From the NCBI RefSeq assembly GCF_000482465.1, contig NZ_KI519420.1, forward strand, positions 1,107,810-1,171,809: a stretch of DNA of 64,000 nucleotides, given 5' to 3'. Shown here piece by piece: positions 17,302 through 25,937 of the stretch (positions are counted from its first letter, which is position 1; every line of letters begins with the position of its first letter). The notes under the pieces were generated by a model, which saw only the letters and a program-made list of their open reading frames with translations, did no database searches and had not been told where the DNA came from. Both the position numbers and the translations under genes were made by a program. The stretch comes from Runella limosa DSM 17973 (GTDB lineage: Bacteria; Bacteroidota; Bacteroidia; Cytophagales; Spirosomataceae).

Positions 17302-18681
17302 ATGAAACGTTTATCATACGCATTCCTTCTAACAGCTTTGATGTCGGCTTGTAACACGGTGGTTCTTGACCCACCTGCCGTTGATTTGCTGATTGACGAC
17401 ATTGTATTTACTACCGCCAGCGATTTGCCTTCGGTACGAATTGGGTTGTATTCGGCGGCACGGAGCATTGGAAGTCCTACGGTGCAAGCGGGCGATTTTA
17501 CGGCCGATAACATTATTCACTTAGGAACTTTTACGGATTACCGAGAATTGGGTACCAAACAAATTACTCCTTCCAACGGGGTCGTGGGGGCGCTATGGGG
17601 AAGTGTGTTTCGCTCGATTTATTTGGCCAATTTTGTGCTTGAGCGCCTGCCAACCATTGCGAGTGTGCGAGCGGCTGATGCGAAAGCCCTGACGGCGGAA
17701 GCAAAATTTTTACGAGGGTATGCCAATTTTATTGGTGCTCATACTTTTGGAGGGATTCCCAAAGTCACTTCAACAACATTAGCAACCAACCGCACCGTTC
17801 CGCGTGCTTCTAAAGAAGAAATTTTGACTTGGGCGCTGGAAGATTTTCAAGCGGCGCTTGCTGATTTGCCCGATGGTGACCCGCAAGACCGTAACGTATT
17901 TGCGGGCTATGCGACCAAAAACGCTGCTCGGGCTGCATTGGCCCGTTATTATCTCTACCAAAAAAACTGGGCACAGGCCGAAGCGTATGCGACACTTCTC
18001 ATTAATTCAACCAATTATTCGTTGGTTTCTTATAATGACGTGGTAACCAAGGATTTTACCCAAGAGTCTATCTTTGAGTTTGGATACACCCTCAACGATT
18101 ATTCGGGAGATATTAATAATTATTTTGTAGGTCGCAGAGAAGTGGTTCCTTCCAATCAGGTGGTGGTGTCGTTGTTGTCAAGGGAATCGGGAAACCGCAG
18201 CCAAACCCTTGTATTTGATTTTACCAAACAAAAAGGCAATGACAATGGTTGGACACTCCGTAAGTATGGAACCGCCGATGAAAGTAACCGTAATTTTGTC
18301 ATATTCCGTTTGGGAGAAATGTACTTGATTCGGGCAGAAGCACGGGCGCAGCAGGGGAAAATTACGGGAACAACGGGGGCCATTGCGGACATTAACAGGT
18401 TACGTACTCGCGCAGGTGACGGGTTGGACGACAGTGCAAAGCCTCCATTGATTACCACAGCCACCCAAGCCGAAATGCTCAGTATTATCGAGCGTGAACG
18501 GGTTTATGAGTTGGCATTTGAAGGGCACCGTTGGTACGACCTTGTCCGTACTGGGCGGGCGCAGGTAGTGATGTCGGCTTTTTCAACCAATTGGAACGTC
18601 AAATATGAATTATGGCCCATTCCACAAACTGAAATTCAACGAAACCCCTCCCTGGTAGGACAGCAAAATCCAGGTTATTAG
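17302..18681 (+). CDS. SusD/RagB family nutrient-binding lipoprotein
   Basis: SusD proteins sit as a hinged lid over the SusC barrel and bind the substrate. I chose ATG 17302 (MKRLSYAFLL), 23 bp after the susC stop, because it gives a lipoprotein signal ending in LMSAC; longer frames run back into susC. The 459 residues show the TPR-rich SusD layout: LTAEAKFLRGYANFIGAHTFG near residue 130 (as LTAEAKFLRGY and NFIGAHTFG), RLGEMYLIRAEARA near 335, ERVYELAFEGHRWYDLVRTG near 400, and a C-terminal QQNPGY. It forms a pair with the upstream SusC. Confidence 0.95.
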   Translation: MKRLSYAFLLTALMSACNTVVLDPPAVDLLIDDIVFTTASDLPSVRIGLYSAARSIGSPTVQAGDFTADNIIHLGTFTDYRELGTKQITPSNGVVGALWGSVFRSIYLANFVLERLPTIASVRAADAKALTAEAKFLRGYANFIGAHTFGGIPKVTSTTLATNRTVPRASKEEILTWALEDFQAALADLPDGDPQDRNVFAGYATKNAARAALARYYLYQKNWAQAEAYATLLINSTNYSLVSYNDVVTKDFTQESIFEFGYTLNDYSGDINNYFVGRREVVPSNQVVVSLLSRESGNRSQTLVFDFTKQKGNDNGWTLRKYGTADESNRNFVIFRLGEMYLIRAEARAQQGKITGTTGAIADINRLRTRAGDGLDDSAKPPLITTATQAEMLSIIERERVYELAFEGHRWYDLVRTGRAQVVMSAFSTNWNVKYELWPIPQTEIQRNPSLVGQQNPGY

Positions 18682-18695
18682 GTTATACCTTTTTG

Positions 18696-18917
18696 GTTTG
18701 GAGTTTTCGGTTTATGGTTTCGGGTTTGGAGTTTATGGTTTATGGTTTGGAGTTTAGTGTTTCAGGTTTAATAAATTAACAGTAAACCCCAAAACAGGAA
18801 ACAGGCAACCAAAAACTCGAAACAGTAAACCCGAAACTGAAAACAGGAAACCCGAAACTGAAAACAGTAAACCCGAAATTGAAAACTCGAAACAGTAACC
18901 CCAAAACTGTAAATCAA
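18696..18917. repeat. Facing arrays of degenerate 7-bp repeats (GTTTNNN / AAACNNN)
   Basis: From 18696 to 18772 eleven consecutive 7-bp units all begin GTTT with three variable bases. From 18777 to 18917 about twenty units follow the pattern AAACNNN, with one single-base slip at 18791. The second array is the reverse complement of the first, so the whole region can fold into a large imperfect hairpin around a short AT-rich centre (18773-18780). In the right array three neighbouring units repeat as a 21-bp block (AAACAGK, AAACCCG, AAAYTGA). The element lies 14 bp after susD and 10 bp before the next lipoprotein gene. Confidence 0.9.
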
Positions 18918-18927
18918 AGATCTGAAA

Positions 18928-19803
18928 ATGAAATCTAACTATTCAATCATAAAATCAGTCATTTTTGTTTTTCTGATGGTATCGGCTGGGCTATGGCTGG
19001 CGGGCTGTGAAGAAGAACGAATTACCTACCAAGGAGGGAATTTTGTGGTTTTTAATGACACTGCCCTCAGTTTCAAAGAAAGTTATTCCAAAGCCATCAA
19101 AATCAAAGTACACAATGGTGGGGCAGTACTTAATGAGTCAATAAACATCAGTTATACGGTAGGAGGGACTGCTCGTGAAGGTAAAGATTACCGCATCGAG
19201 GGGACGAAAGGAACGGTGATTATTCCTGTAGGCCAGAGTTTTGGTGAAATTACCCTGTATCTGCTCAACAACGCCAATAACATTCTCGAATCAAGTACCA
19301 TCGAATTTTCCTTGACGTCAGTCAAACCTGCGGACAAAGTACAAGTTGGTTTTGGAAAAGGAGGCATGGGCAACAAAATGATATTTACCATTCGGGATGC
19401 GTGTTTGATGGATGGGCTTTACACGGGACAGTTGCCAGTAAATGCGACCCAGTCGTATCAATTGGCCGATATTGAAATTTCAAGTACAGACTGCAAACGT
19501 TATACAATTTCCAATATTAACGTTGGCTTGATAGGTTTTCAGCAGTTTTTTAACTGGGAAGCACCCGTTGGTTTCCAAGCCGAAAAACCAACCCTCGATT
19601 TTATTGACAACGGAAACAATACCTTAACTATTCCACAACAAGTCATCCCTCAGTTTGCTGCAGGATATGATACATTGTCAGGAACAGGAGTTTGGAACCC
19701 TGTCAATAAGCGAATTTCGCTGAATATTAGAATGAAGGTATATAGCTATGCCACTAGAAAAGATACAAACGTCATTGTTCCATTAAACTACGTCCCCCAA
19801 TAA
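18928..19803 (+). CDS. Lipoprotein with beta-sandwich repeat (DUF4843/Calx-beta-like)
   Basis: This 291-residue lipoprotein has a signal ending in the lipobox LAGC near residue 27. The mature N-terminal half resembles Calx-beta or DUF4843-type sandwiches (INISYTVGGTAREGKDYRI, GTVIIPVGQSFGEITLYLL, SSTIEFSLTSV); such proteins often accompany SusCD pairs in Bacteroidota. The C-terminal half is beta-rich with no motif I recognise. It is in the same direction as susCD, 246 bp after susD, so it is likely a surface accessory lipoprotein of this uptake locus. The exact family is uncertain. Confidence 0.8.
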   Translation: MKSNYSIIKSVIFVFLMVSAGLWLAGCEEERITYQGGNFVVFNDTALSFKESYSKAIKIKVHNGGAVLNESINISYTVGGTAREGKDYRIEGTKGTVIIPVGQSFGEITLYLLNNANNILESSTIEFSLTSVKPADKVQVGFGKGGMGNKMIFTIRDACLMDGLYTGQLPVNATQSYQLADIEISSTDCKRYTISNINVGLIGFQQFFNWEAPVGFQAEKPTLDFIDNGNNTLTIPQQVIPQFAAGYDTLSGTGVWNPVNKRISLNIRMKVYSYATRKDTNVIVPLNYVPQ

Positions 19804-19816
19804 CCACCTTACAGAG

Positions 19817-20305
19817 ATGAAAAGAAGTATGCTTATTGCCTTCGTTGGTATAATCATAGGTGCGCTAAGTGGGTGTACCGAAAAGTTAGACCCTAAACCG
19901 TTGACTTACTCTCAGTTGCTCACTGGTACTGAAAAGAAAACGTGGGTGCTGAGTGCGGTTACGATTGTTGATGAGAAAGATCCTTATGATTTGGCAGGAA
20001 GTGATGTCCTTGAAGCTTGTCAACTCGACGACCAGTTTGTGTTTTATGCCAATGCCGAAAAGAAAATGGAATATACCAACGGGGCAACCAAGTGCCGTAC
20101 AACAGAGGCAGAGATTCTGATTACAGACGTGTGGCAATTGACGAGTGCCAATGCGACGCTTGAAATGGGCATTCCTCGGTTGTTTGGAGGCTTTAAGCTG
20201 CCGTTTATCGTAAAGACATTGACCGAAAACACGATGGTTCTTGAATATTATTTCGGAGATGTTGATGCGAGTTATCGTTTTAAATTTACATCCACAGGCA
20301 AATAA
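19817..20305 (+). CDS. Small lipocalin-like lipoprotein
   Basis: The 162 residues begin with a lipoprotein signal whose lipobox is LSGC near residue 20. The rest fits the lipocalin-like lipoproteins common in Bacteroidota: the early KTWVLSAVTIVDE strand, a central DDQFVFYANAEKKMEYTNGA with an aspartate-rich turn, then DVWQLTS and a closing NTMVLEYYFGD. These small beta barrels are thought to bind or sense ligands, but no function is proven. The gap to the preceding lipoprotein is 13 bp, so the two genes are an operon with susCD and probably act at the same outer-membrane site. Confidence 0.78.
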   Translation: MKRSMLIAFVGIIIGALSGCTEKLDPKPLTYSQLLTGTEKKTWVLSAVTIVDEKDPYDLAGSDVLEACQLDDQFVFYANAEKKMEYTNGATKCRTTEAEILITDVWQLTSANATLEMGIPRLFGGFKLPFIVKTLTENTMVLEYYFGDVDASYRFKFTSTGK

Positions 20306-20338
20306 TTTCGTGCCCCGTCTCAATTTTGTACAATTACT

Positions 20339-22711
20339 ATGCGCCAGTTACTATACATTTTTGCCCTCTCTATTCTAACAAATTTTGCTGCCCACGCACA
20401 GCGGCGTCCAGAACCTTGTGCCACCATGGAAATGGACAGCCTACGCCGACTTCGGTTTCCTAGCGAAGGTAGCCTTGATGATTTTGAGCGTGATTTACAG
20501 CGAAAAATGGTTGAGCTCAAGTCCAAGATGGCGTCTAGCAGAGGTGCGGCAGATATTATCACCATTCCTGTTGTTGTACACGTGATTCACAACGGAGAAG
20601 CTGTAGGAGTTGGGAGAAACATCAGCCAAGCGCAAATTCAGTCGCAGATAGAGACGCTTAATGAAGATTTTAGACGAAGAGTAAATACCAACGGTTTTAA
20701 TAATGACGCCCGCGGAGCTGACATCGAAATTGAATTTTGTATGGCCCAATTTAACCCTAACGGCCAACGCATGACGGAGGCTGGTATTGATCGGGTCAAT
20801 GGAAATCGTACAAACTGGGCACGTACTGACATTGAAGGTTCACTCAAGCCAACTACTTCGTGGGATCCTAACAAATATTACAATATCTGGGTGCTTGATT
20901 TTGCGGCACAAGACGATAACCTGTTGGGATATGCCCAGTTTCCAAGTAGTTCGGGACTGTCGGGGATTCCATCTGGTGGTGGAGCGGCCAGTACTGACGG
21001 GGTTGTGATCAACTACGCCAATTTTGGAAATTCTCAAAAAGGCAGCTTTTCTCTGTTGAGAGCACCGTATAACCTCGGTAGGACTCTTACGCACGAAACA
21101 GGTCACTGGTTAGGGTTGCGCCACATTTGGGGAGATGCCGCTTGTGGAGATGACTTTTGTGCCGATACTCCAACCCAAGCGTCAGAAAGCCGTGGCTGTC
21201 AAAAAGGGCGTATCAGTTGCGGAGGAGCAAACATGGTCGAAAATTACATGGACTATTCGGACGATGGCTGTTTTAATATTTTTACGAGAGACCAAAAAAC
21301 CCGAATGCGAACGGTGATGGAAGTCAGTCCGCGTCGGGCAAGCTTGCTCACTTCTAATGTGTGCGGTCAGCTTATTTCGGGGAGCCCAATTCCTAATTTT
21401 GTGGCTGAAAACCGTACGGTATTGCTAGGTGGCCAAGTACGCTTCACAGATCTTTCTACCAATTTCCCAACCGCGTGGAAATGGGAGTTTGAAGGAGGGG
21501 ACCCTGCTACTTCGACGACCCAAAACCCGACTGTAACCTACACGACTGCGGGTAAGTTTAAGGTGACGCTCACTGTGTCAAACACCGCAGGAACCTCAGC
21601 CCCACTGGTAAGAACAGAATATGTTGAAGTAATAAACGCGGGATTATGCGCTACTGTCACCAATTTTTCTGGAACAGGAACTGTCTTACGTCAAACGGGC
21701 GGTACAGGCTATATTGCAGGACAAAATAGCCGTCGAACCCAAGCAGTTGCAGAGTTATACTCAAATCCGCTTGGATACACCAATTTACGAGGCGCGACCC
21801 TGAAATTTGGCGTGGCCAAGGCGGCAAATAGTACTGGAACTGAAAGCGTGGTACGCGTTAAAGTATGGAACGCACGCGGTTTTCAAGGGGGGCCAGGTTC
21901 GGAGTTGACAGTCAAAGAAATTCCGTTGCGTAAGATTCTGGACGATGTTAGAAACAACCGAGAAACCAAAGTGGTTTTTGACCAAAATATTAACCTTTTA
22001 AGCCAAAATAACCTCGCTTTCTTGATTGGCGTAGAGTTTGATTACGTGGCAGGTGATACCGTAGCCCTTGTCACAACCCGCGACGGTGAATCGCTCAATG
22101 CGACTTCTTGGGAGCGAAATTCGAGTGGTAGTTGGGATCGATATATTGTACGTACAGGTTTGAACATAGCCCATTCTATCACTGCCGATGTAGGGATGAA
22201 GCCTTCGGTGCAGATACAAGCATCGGCACAATTTATTAACCCTGGTGAAGCTGTTATTTTACAAGCACGGGGAGCAGGGGTAATCAATTGGTCGCCGTCG
22301 GAAGGACTCAGCTCAACGCTGGGGCCTCAAGTAACCGCCCGCCCAACCCGTACACTGACGTATTTAGTAAAAGGCTCAGGCACGGATGTGTGTCGTGACT
22401 CGGCAAGTGCTACGATTTATGTTCGTAACGTTCAAATTTTGGGCAGTGAAACCTTGCCAGACAAAGAACTGACGTTGAGTCCCAACCCAACCGATGGCAT
22501 GGTGGAAGTGAAATTTACTAATTCATTGCGCGGAAAAGTACTCCTGCGCTTGCGAAGCATCACGGGGGCAGAAGTGTGGCGCGCTGAGTTTGAAAAGAAC
22601 ACCGATGCTTTTGTGCAGCCAATCAACGTTCGGACTTACCCTGCGGGCGATTATTTCATTGATTTGCAGTTGGGAGATTATGCCGACCGAAAACGCCTCG
22701 TGAAGTTTTGA
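20339..22711 (+). CDS. Secreted M43 (pappalysin-type) metalloprotease with PKD domain and T9SS tail
   Basis: The 790 residues start with a signal peptide (1-20). A peptidase M43 domain follows, with IPVVVHVIHNGE near residue 77, the zinc site HETGHWLGLRH near 251-261 and the Met-turn ENYMDYSDDGC near 302. A PKD domain lies at about 345-435 (FTDLSTNFPTAWKWEFEGG, seen in parts) and beta-rich domains after it. The end (about 718-790) is a type A T9SS sorting domain: LTLSPNPTDGMVEVKF and the final lysine-rich strand KRLVKF. It should be exported by the T9SS and anchored or released at the surface, perhaps feeding peptides to the adjacent SusCD. Confidence 0.92.
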   Translation: MRQLLYIFALSILTNFAAHAQRRPEPCATMEMDSLRRLRFPSEGSLDDFERDLQRKMVELKSKMASSRGAADIITIPVVVHVIHNGEAVGVGRNISQAQIQSQIETLNEDFRRRVNTNGFNNDARGADIEIEFCMAQFNPNGQRMTEAGIDRVNGNRTNWARTDIEGSLKPTTSWDPNKYYNIWVLDFAAQDDNLLGYAQFPSSSGLSGIPSGGGAASTDGVVINYANFGNSQKGSFSLLRAPYNLGRTLTHETGHWLGLRHIWGDAACGDDFCADTPTQASESRGCQKGRISCGGANMVENYMDYSDDGCFNIFTRDQKTRMRTVMEVSPRRASLLTSNVCGQLISGSPIPNFVAENRTVLLGGQVRFTDLSTNFPTAWKWEFEGGDPATSTTQNPTVTYTTAGKFKVTLTVSNTAGTSAPLVRTEYVEVINAGLCATVTNFSGTGTVLRQTGGTGYIAGQNSRRTQAVAELYSNPLGYTNLRGATLKFGVAKAANSTGTESVVRVKVWNARGFQGGPGSELTVKEIPLRKILDDVRNNRETKVVFDQNINLLSQNNLAFLIGVEFDYVAGDTVALVTTRDGESLNATSWERNSSGSWDRYIVRTGLNIAHSITADVGMKPSVQIQASAQFINPGEAVILQARGAGVINWSPSEGLSSTLGPQVTARPTRTLTYLVKGSGTDVCRDSASATIYVRNVQILGSETLPDKELTLSPNPTDGMVEVKFTNSLRGKVLLRLRSITGAEVWRAEFEKNTDAFVQPINVRTYPAGDYFIDLQLGDYADRKRLVKF

Positions 22712-22712
22712 T

Positions 22713-22729
22713 AATAACCTTTGGTTATT
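22713..22729 (+). terminator. Short hairpin after the protease gene
   Basis: AATAACC and GGTTATT form a 7-bp stem with a TTT loop immediately after the M43 stop codon. A T-rich stretch appears about 13 bases later. It may end the susCD-protease transcript, but it is a weak candidate. Confidence 0.35.
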
Positions 22730-22812
22730 GCCTATTCGTTGTTTTTGGGCTTATTATTAGGAAATTAACAAGGCAAGCCCGTACTTTGTATCACCAATAG
22801 AGGGAGACCTCA

Positions 22813-22840
22813 TTTTAAAGGGAGTAAAATCCCTTTAAAA
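22813..22840. promoter_or_regulatory. 11-bp inverted repeat upstream of the nitrite/sulfite reductase gene
   Basis: TTTTAAAGGGA (22813-22823) and its exact complement (22830-22840) surround a 6-base spacer, 48 bp before the reductase start. It could be an operator or a leader stem-loop. A TACTTTG sequence lies upstream at 22782-22788, close to but one base short of the Bacteroidota minus-7 consensus. Confidence 0.45.
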
Positions 22841-22888
22841 ATTTATGAATTACAATATTAACTCGATAGAATTTAGGAATTAATAGAT

Positions 22889-25060
22889 ATGTCAAACATC
22901 CAATTCACATCAAACATAAGCGAAGCTGCGCGCCGCGATATTCTTGAGTTAGAAAGCAAAATCAGCGTTTTTAGCGACGGAAACGTGCCCGAAGAAGCTT
23001 TTCGTAAATTCCGCCTTGCAAGAGGGGTGTATGGTCAACGCCAAGCGGGGGTACAGATGATTCGCATCAAACTTCCTTATGGTCGTATTACTGCCGATCA
23101 GTTGGTACGAATTGCCGATTGCTCTGACAAATATGCTACGGGAAATCTCCACGCCACTACGCGTCAAGATATTCAGCTGCACTTTGTAAAGTTGGCCGAT
23201 TCGCCTGCTTTGTGGGCCGATTTGGAAGATGCACAAATAACCCTACGCGAAGCTTGTGGAAATACCGTTCGTAACGTAACGGGTTCTGCGCGTGCGGGAA
23301 TTGATCCGTTGGAGCCGTTTGACATTACCCCAATTACCCACGGCATTTTTGAATATTTTCTGCGCAACCCAATCTGTCAAGACATGGGGCGTAAGTTTAA
23401 AATTGCGGTGTCATCTTCAGAAAAAGACTCGGCTTATGCTTTTATGCACGATGTAGGTTTGATTCCACTCGTACGTCTCAATGAGCAAGGCGAAGAAGTC
23501 AGAGGTTTTAGGGTATTGATTGGTGGTGGCCTTGGCGCACAGCCACTTTTGGCAAAACCTGCGCACGAGTTTTTGGAAGAAAAATTCGTTATACCGTTCA
23601 TTGAGGCTGTTATTCGCGTATTTGACCGTTACGGAGAGCGCGTGCGCCGTCACAAAGCGCGTATGAAATTTCTTTTGGCCGACATCGGTTTAGAAGAGTT
23701 TTTGAAGCGTGTAAATGAAGAATGGACATCCATCAAAAACAAAGAATACCTTCCGCAAGGACTCGACTTTGCGAGCTCGAACTTATACACTTCGACGCGT
23801 GAAGGTGGAGTGACAAAAAAAGAACTAATCGCGGCTTCGACCGATGATACCTATACAAAATGGCTTCAAACCAACGTTTTTGAACAAAAACAAAAAGGCT
23901 GGTACGCCGTGCAGCTTCGCGTTTTGTTGGGTGATATGCACTCGTCAACGGCACGTAAACTAGCCGACATTGTGCGTCAATACGCGGCCGACGATATTCG
24001 CGTTACCGTAAATCAAGGCTATTTACTTCGTTTTGTAAAAGCCGAAGATTTGGCCACGGTTTATCAACAGTTGAATGATTTGGGATTGGCCGAGCCTGGT
24101 TTTGATACCACAGCTGACATCACTACTTGCCCAGGAACGGATACCTGTAACTTGGCGATTTCGAGCAGCTACGGCATCACCCGCGTTTTGGAAACGATGA
24201 TGAAAGAAGAATTTCCTGACATCATTTACAACAACGACATCAAAATTAAAATCAGCGGTTGTATGAACGGCTGCGGTCAGCACAGCGCCGCCAATATCGG
24301 TTTTCACGGAAGTTCCATTAAAAATGGGAAACTCGTATTGCCAGCTTTGCAAGTGTTGTTGGGTGGTGGATTCAACGGAGTAAGTGAAGGAATGATTGGC
24401 GATAAAGTGGTGAAAGTACCGACCAAGCGTGGCCCTGCGGCGTTGCGTTTGTTGTTGCAAGATTACGAAGCCAACTCGTTTGAAGGTGAGTATTACAACG
24501 ATTACTACCTCCGCCAAGGAAACAAATATTTTTACGCGATGTTGAAGCCGTTGGCCGATTTGACAACCGCTACGCCAAGCGACTACATCGATTGGGACCA
24601 CGAAGAGCCTTTCCAAACGGAAGTAGGAGTAGGAGAATGTGCTAGTGTATTGGTTGACTTGGTGGGTACAACGCTCATCGAAGCCCAAGAAAAATTGGGT
24701 TGGGCTTACGAAAATCTTGAAAAAGCCGTTTGGGCTGACGCCATTTATCATTCATACAACGTGTTTGTGACGGGTGCCAAAGCCATGCTTGTGAGCAAAG
24801 GCGTACCTACCAATACACAGTACGGAATCATCCGTGACTTTGACGAGCACTTTGGCGCAGAATTTGGTCATTTGACGGAAGGTGGTTTCAAAGAGTTGGT
24901 ATTTAGCATCAACAAAAGCGAACCAAGCGAAGCCTTCGCTCGCCAGTTTGTGGAAGCTGCTAGTCAGTTTTTGAGCAAAGTAAACGAACTGCGTCAAGCA
25001 CAATTGGAAGAAGTAGAAGAGCCAGCGTTATCGTTGGTAGAATTTGGAAAAGATAGCTAG
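22889..25060 (+). CDS. Ferredoxin-type nitrite/sulfite reductase with C-terminal HEPN-like extension
   Basis: This siroheme/4Fe-4S enzyme performs six-electron reduction of nitrite or sulfite. Residues 1-550 show the two half repeats of the family (LHATTRQDIQLHFV, RNVTGSARAG) and the cofactor cysteines as TCPGTDTC near 413-420 and GCMNGC near 457-462. Beyond about residue 560 there is an extra helical domain (AQEKLGWAYENLEKAVWADAIYHSYN in parts, AKAMLVSKGV) of HEPN type, a tail seen in Bacteroidota homologues. The next gene supplies siroheme precursor synthesis. Sequence alone does not decide nitrite versus sulfite; no sulfate-assimilation genes are adjacent. Confidence 0.9.
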   Translation: MSNIQFTSNISEAARRDILELESKISVFSDGNVPEEAFRKFRLARGVYGQRQAGVQMIRIKLPYGRITADQLVRIADCSDKYATGNLHATTRQDIQLHFVKLADSPALWADLEDAQITLREACGNTVRNVTGSARAGIDPLEPFDITPITHGIFEYFLRNPICQDMGRKFKIAVSSSEKDSAYAFMHDVGLIPLVRLNEQGEEVRGFRVLIGGGLGAQPLLAKPAHEFLEEKFVIPFIEAVIRVFDRYGERVRRHKARMKFLLADIGLEEFLKRVNEEWTSIKNKEYLPQGLDFASSNLYTSTREGGVTKKELIAASTDDTYTKWLQTNVFEQKQKGWYAVQLRVLLGDMHSSTARKLADIVRQYAADDIRVTVNQGYLLRFVKAEDLATVYQQLNDLGLAEPGFDTTADITTCPGTDTCNLAISSSYGITRVLETMMKEEFPDIIYNNDIKIKISGCMNGCGQHSAANIGFHGSSIKNGKLVLPALQVLLGGGFNGVSEGMIGDKVVKVPTKRGPAALRLLLQDYEANSFEGEYYNDYYLRQGNKYFYAMLKPLADLTTATPSDYIDWDHEEPFQTEVGVGECASVLVDLVGTTLIEAQEKLGWAYENLEKAVWADAIYHSYNVFVTGAKAMLVSKGVPTNTQYGIIRDFDEHFGAEFGHLTEGGFKELVFSINKSEPSEAFARQFVEAASQFLSKVNELRQAQLEEVEEPALSLVEFGKDS

Positions 25061-25064
25061 TTTT

Positions 25065-25808
25065 ATGAAAGTCACCCTCATTGGAGCAGGTCCAGGTGAT
25101 CCCGAATTAATCACCTTGAAAGGCATCAAAGCGCTTCAAAGCGCAGATGTGGTATTGCACGACGCCTTGTCGAGTACCGAATTGCTAGCGTATTGCAAAC
25201 CCGATTGTGTGATTGTCAACGTTGGGAAGCGCTTCGCCCAACACAGCTGTAACCAAGACGTTATCAACCACCTGATTGTTGAATACGCCCAACAATATGG
25301 CCATGTGGTGCGCCTCAAAGGTGGCGATCCGTTTATTTTTGGTCGTGGCTACGAAGAACTCGAATATGCCGAGCGTCATGGCATTACGGTAGAAGTAGTG
25401 CCAGGGATTTCGAGTAGCTATGCAGTGCCTGCTTTGGCGGGGATTCCGCTTACGACCAGAGGCATGAGCGAGAGTTTCTGGGTGATTACAGGCACGACCA
25501 AAGACCACAGCTTATCCAATGACTTGTCGTTGGCGGCGCGTTCGTCGGCTACGGTGGTAGTACTGATGGGGATGCACAAACTTCCCGAAATCGTTGAGAC
25601 GTTTGCGCAGTTAGGAAAGATAAATTTGCCCGTAGCCATCATCCAAAATGGCAGCCGTCCCGACGAAAAAATTGTCACGGGGAAAGTCGGAAATATACTT
25701 CAACTAGCCCAGGCTGAGGGAATTGGCTCGCCCGCCATCATTGTGATTGGCAAAGTAGCGCAACTCGCTGATAAAGTAAAAGAAATTTCTCAATTAGCTG
25801 ATTATTAG
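25065..25808 (+). CDS. cobA: Uroporphyrinogen-III C-methyltransferase (SUMT)
   Basis: SUMT methylates uroporphyrinogen III twice to precorrin-2, the branch to siroheme and cobalamin. From ATG 25065 (MKVTLIGAGPGDPELIT, just after the reductase stop) it has 247 residues. Visible family marks are GAGPGDPELITLKG at the N-terminus, VRLKGGDPFIFGRGYEEL near 85, VPGISSSYAVPALAGIPLT near 113, and VVLMGMHKL. A second in-frame ATG upstream lies inside the reductase gene and is not needed. The gap of 4 bp makes it a clear two-gene operon that delivers siroheme to the enzyme. There is no fused CysG half. Confidence 0.95.
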   Translation: MKVTLIGAGPGDPELITLKGIKALQSADVVLHDALSSTELLAYCKPDCVIVNVGKRFAQHSCNQDVINHLIVEYAQQYGHVVRLKGGDPFIFGRGYEELEYAERHGITVEVVPGISSSYAVPALAGIPLTTRGMSESFWVITGTTKDHSLSNDLSLAARSSATVVVLMGMHKLPEIVETFAQLGKINLPVAIIQNGSRPDEKIVTGKVGNILQLAQAEGIGSPAIIVIGKVAQLADKVKEISQLADY

Positions 25809-25833
25809 CCCACCCTTCATTTATTTGACAAGT

Positions 25834-25861
25834 CCCCCATCACTCATGGGGGCTTTTTTTT
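25834..25861 (+). terminator. Intrinsic terminator after cobA
   Basis: CCCCCAT (25834-25840) pairs with ATGGGGG (25846-25852) over a 5-base loop and is followed by CTTTTTTTT. It lies 26 bp after the SUMT stop and is a standard rho-independent terminator. Confidence 0.9.
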
Positions 25862-25937
25862 AGTACCCCAAGCAACTTTACCCGCAAAAATTGGGTTGAG
25901 TTTTTGAGTACGTTTTTTAATCAACCAAAAATTTACG

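Noticed and set aside
18696-18917. Possible CRISPR array
   Set aside because: The period is 7 bp with no 20-40 bp spacers, the units are degenerate, and no cas gene is in the window.
22712-22888. A riboswitch upstream of the reductase gene
   Set aside because: Only a simple 11-bp inverted repeat is present; no conserved riboswitch core could be recognised by eye.
24023-24751. A 242-residue open frame antisense to the reductase gene
   Set aside because: No recognisable domain, no spacing to a promoter, and the forward frame is a certain gene.
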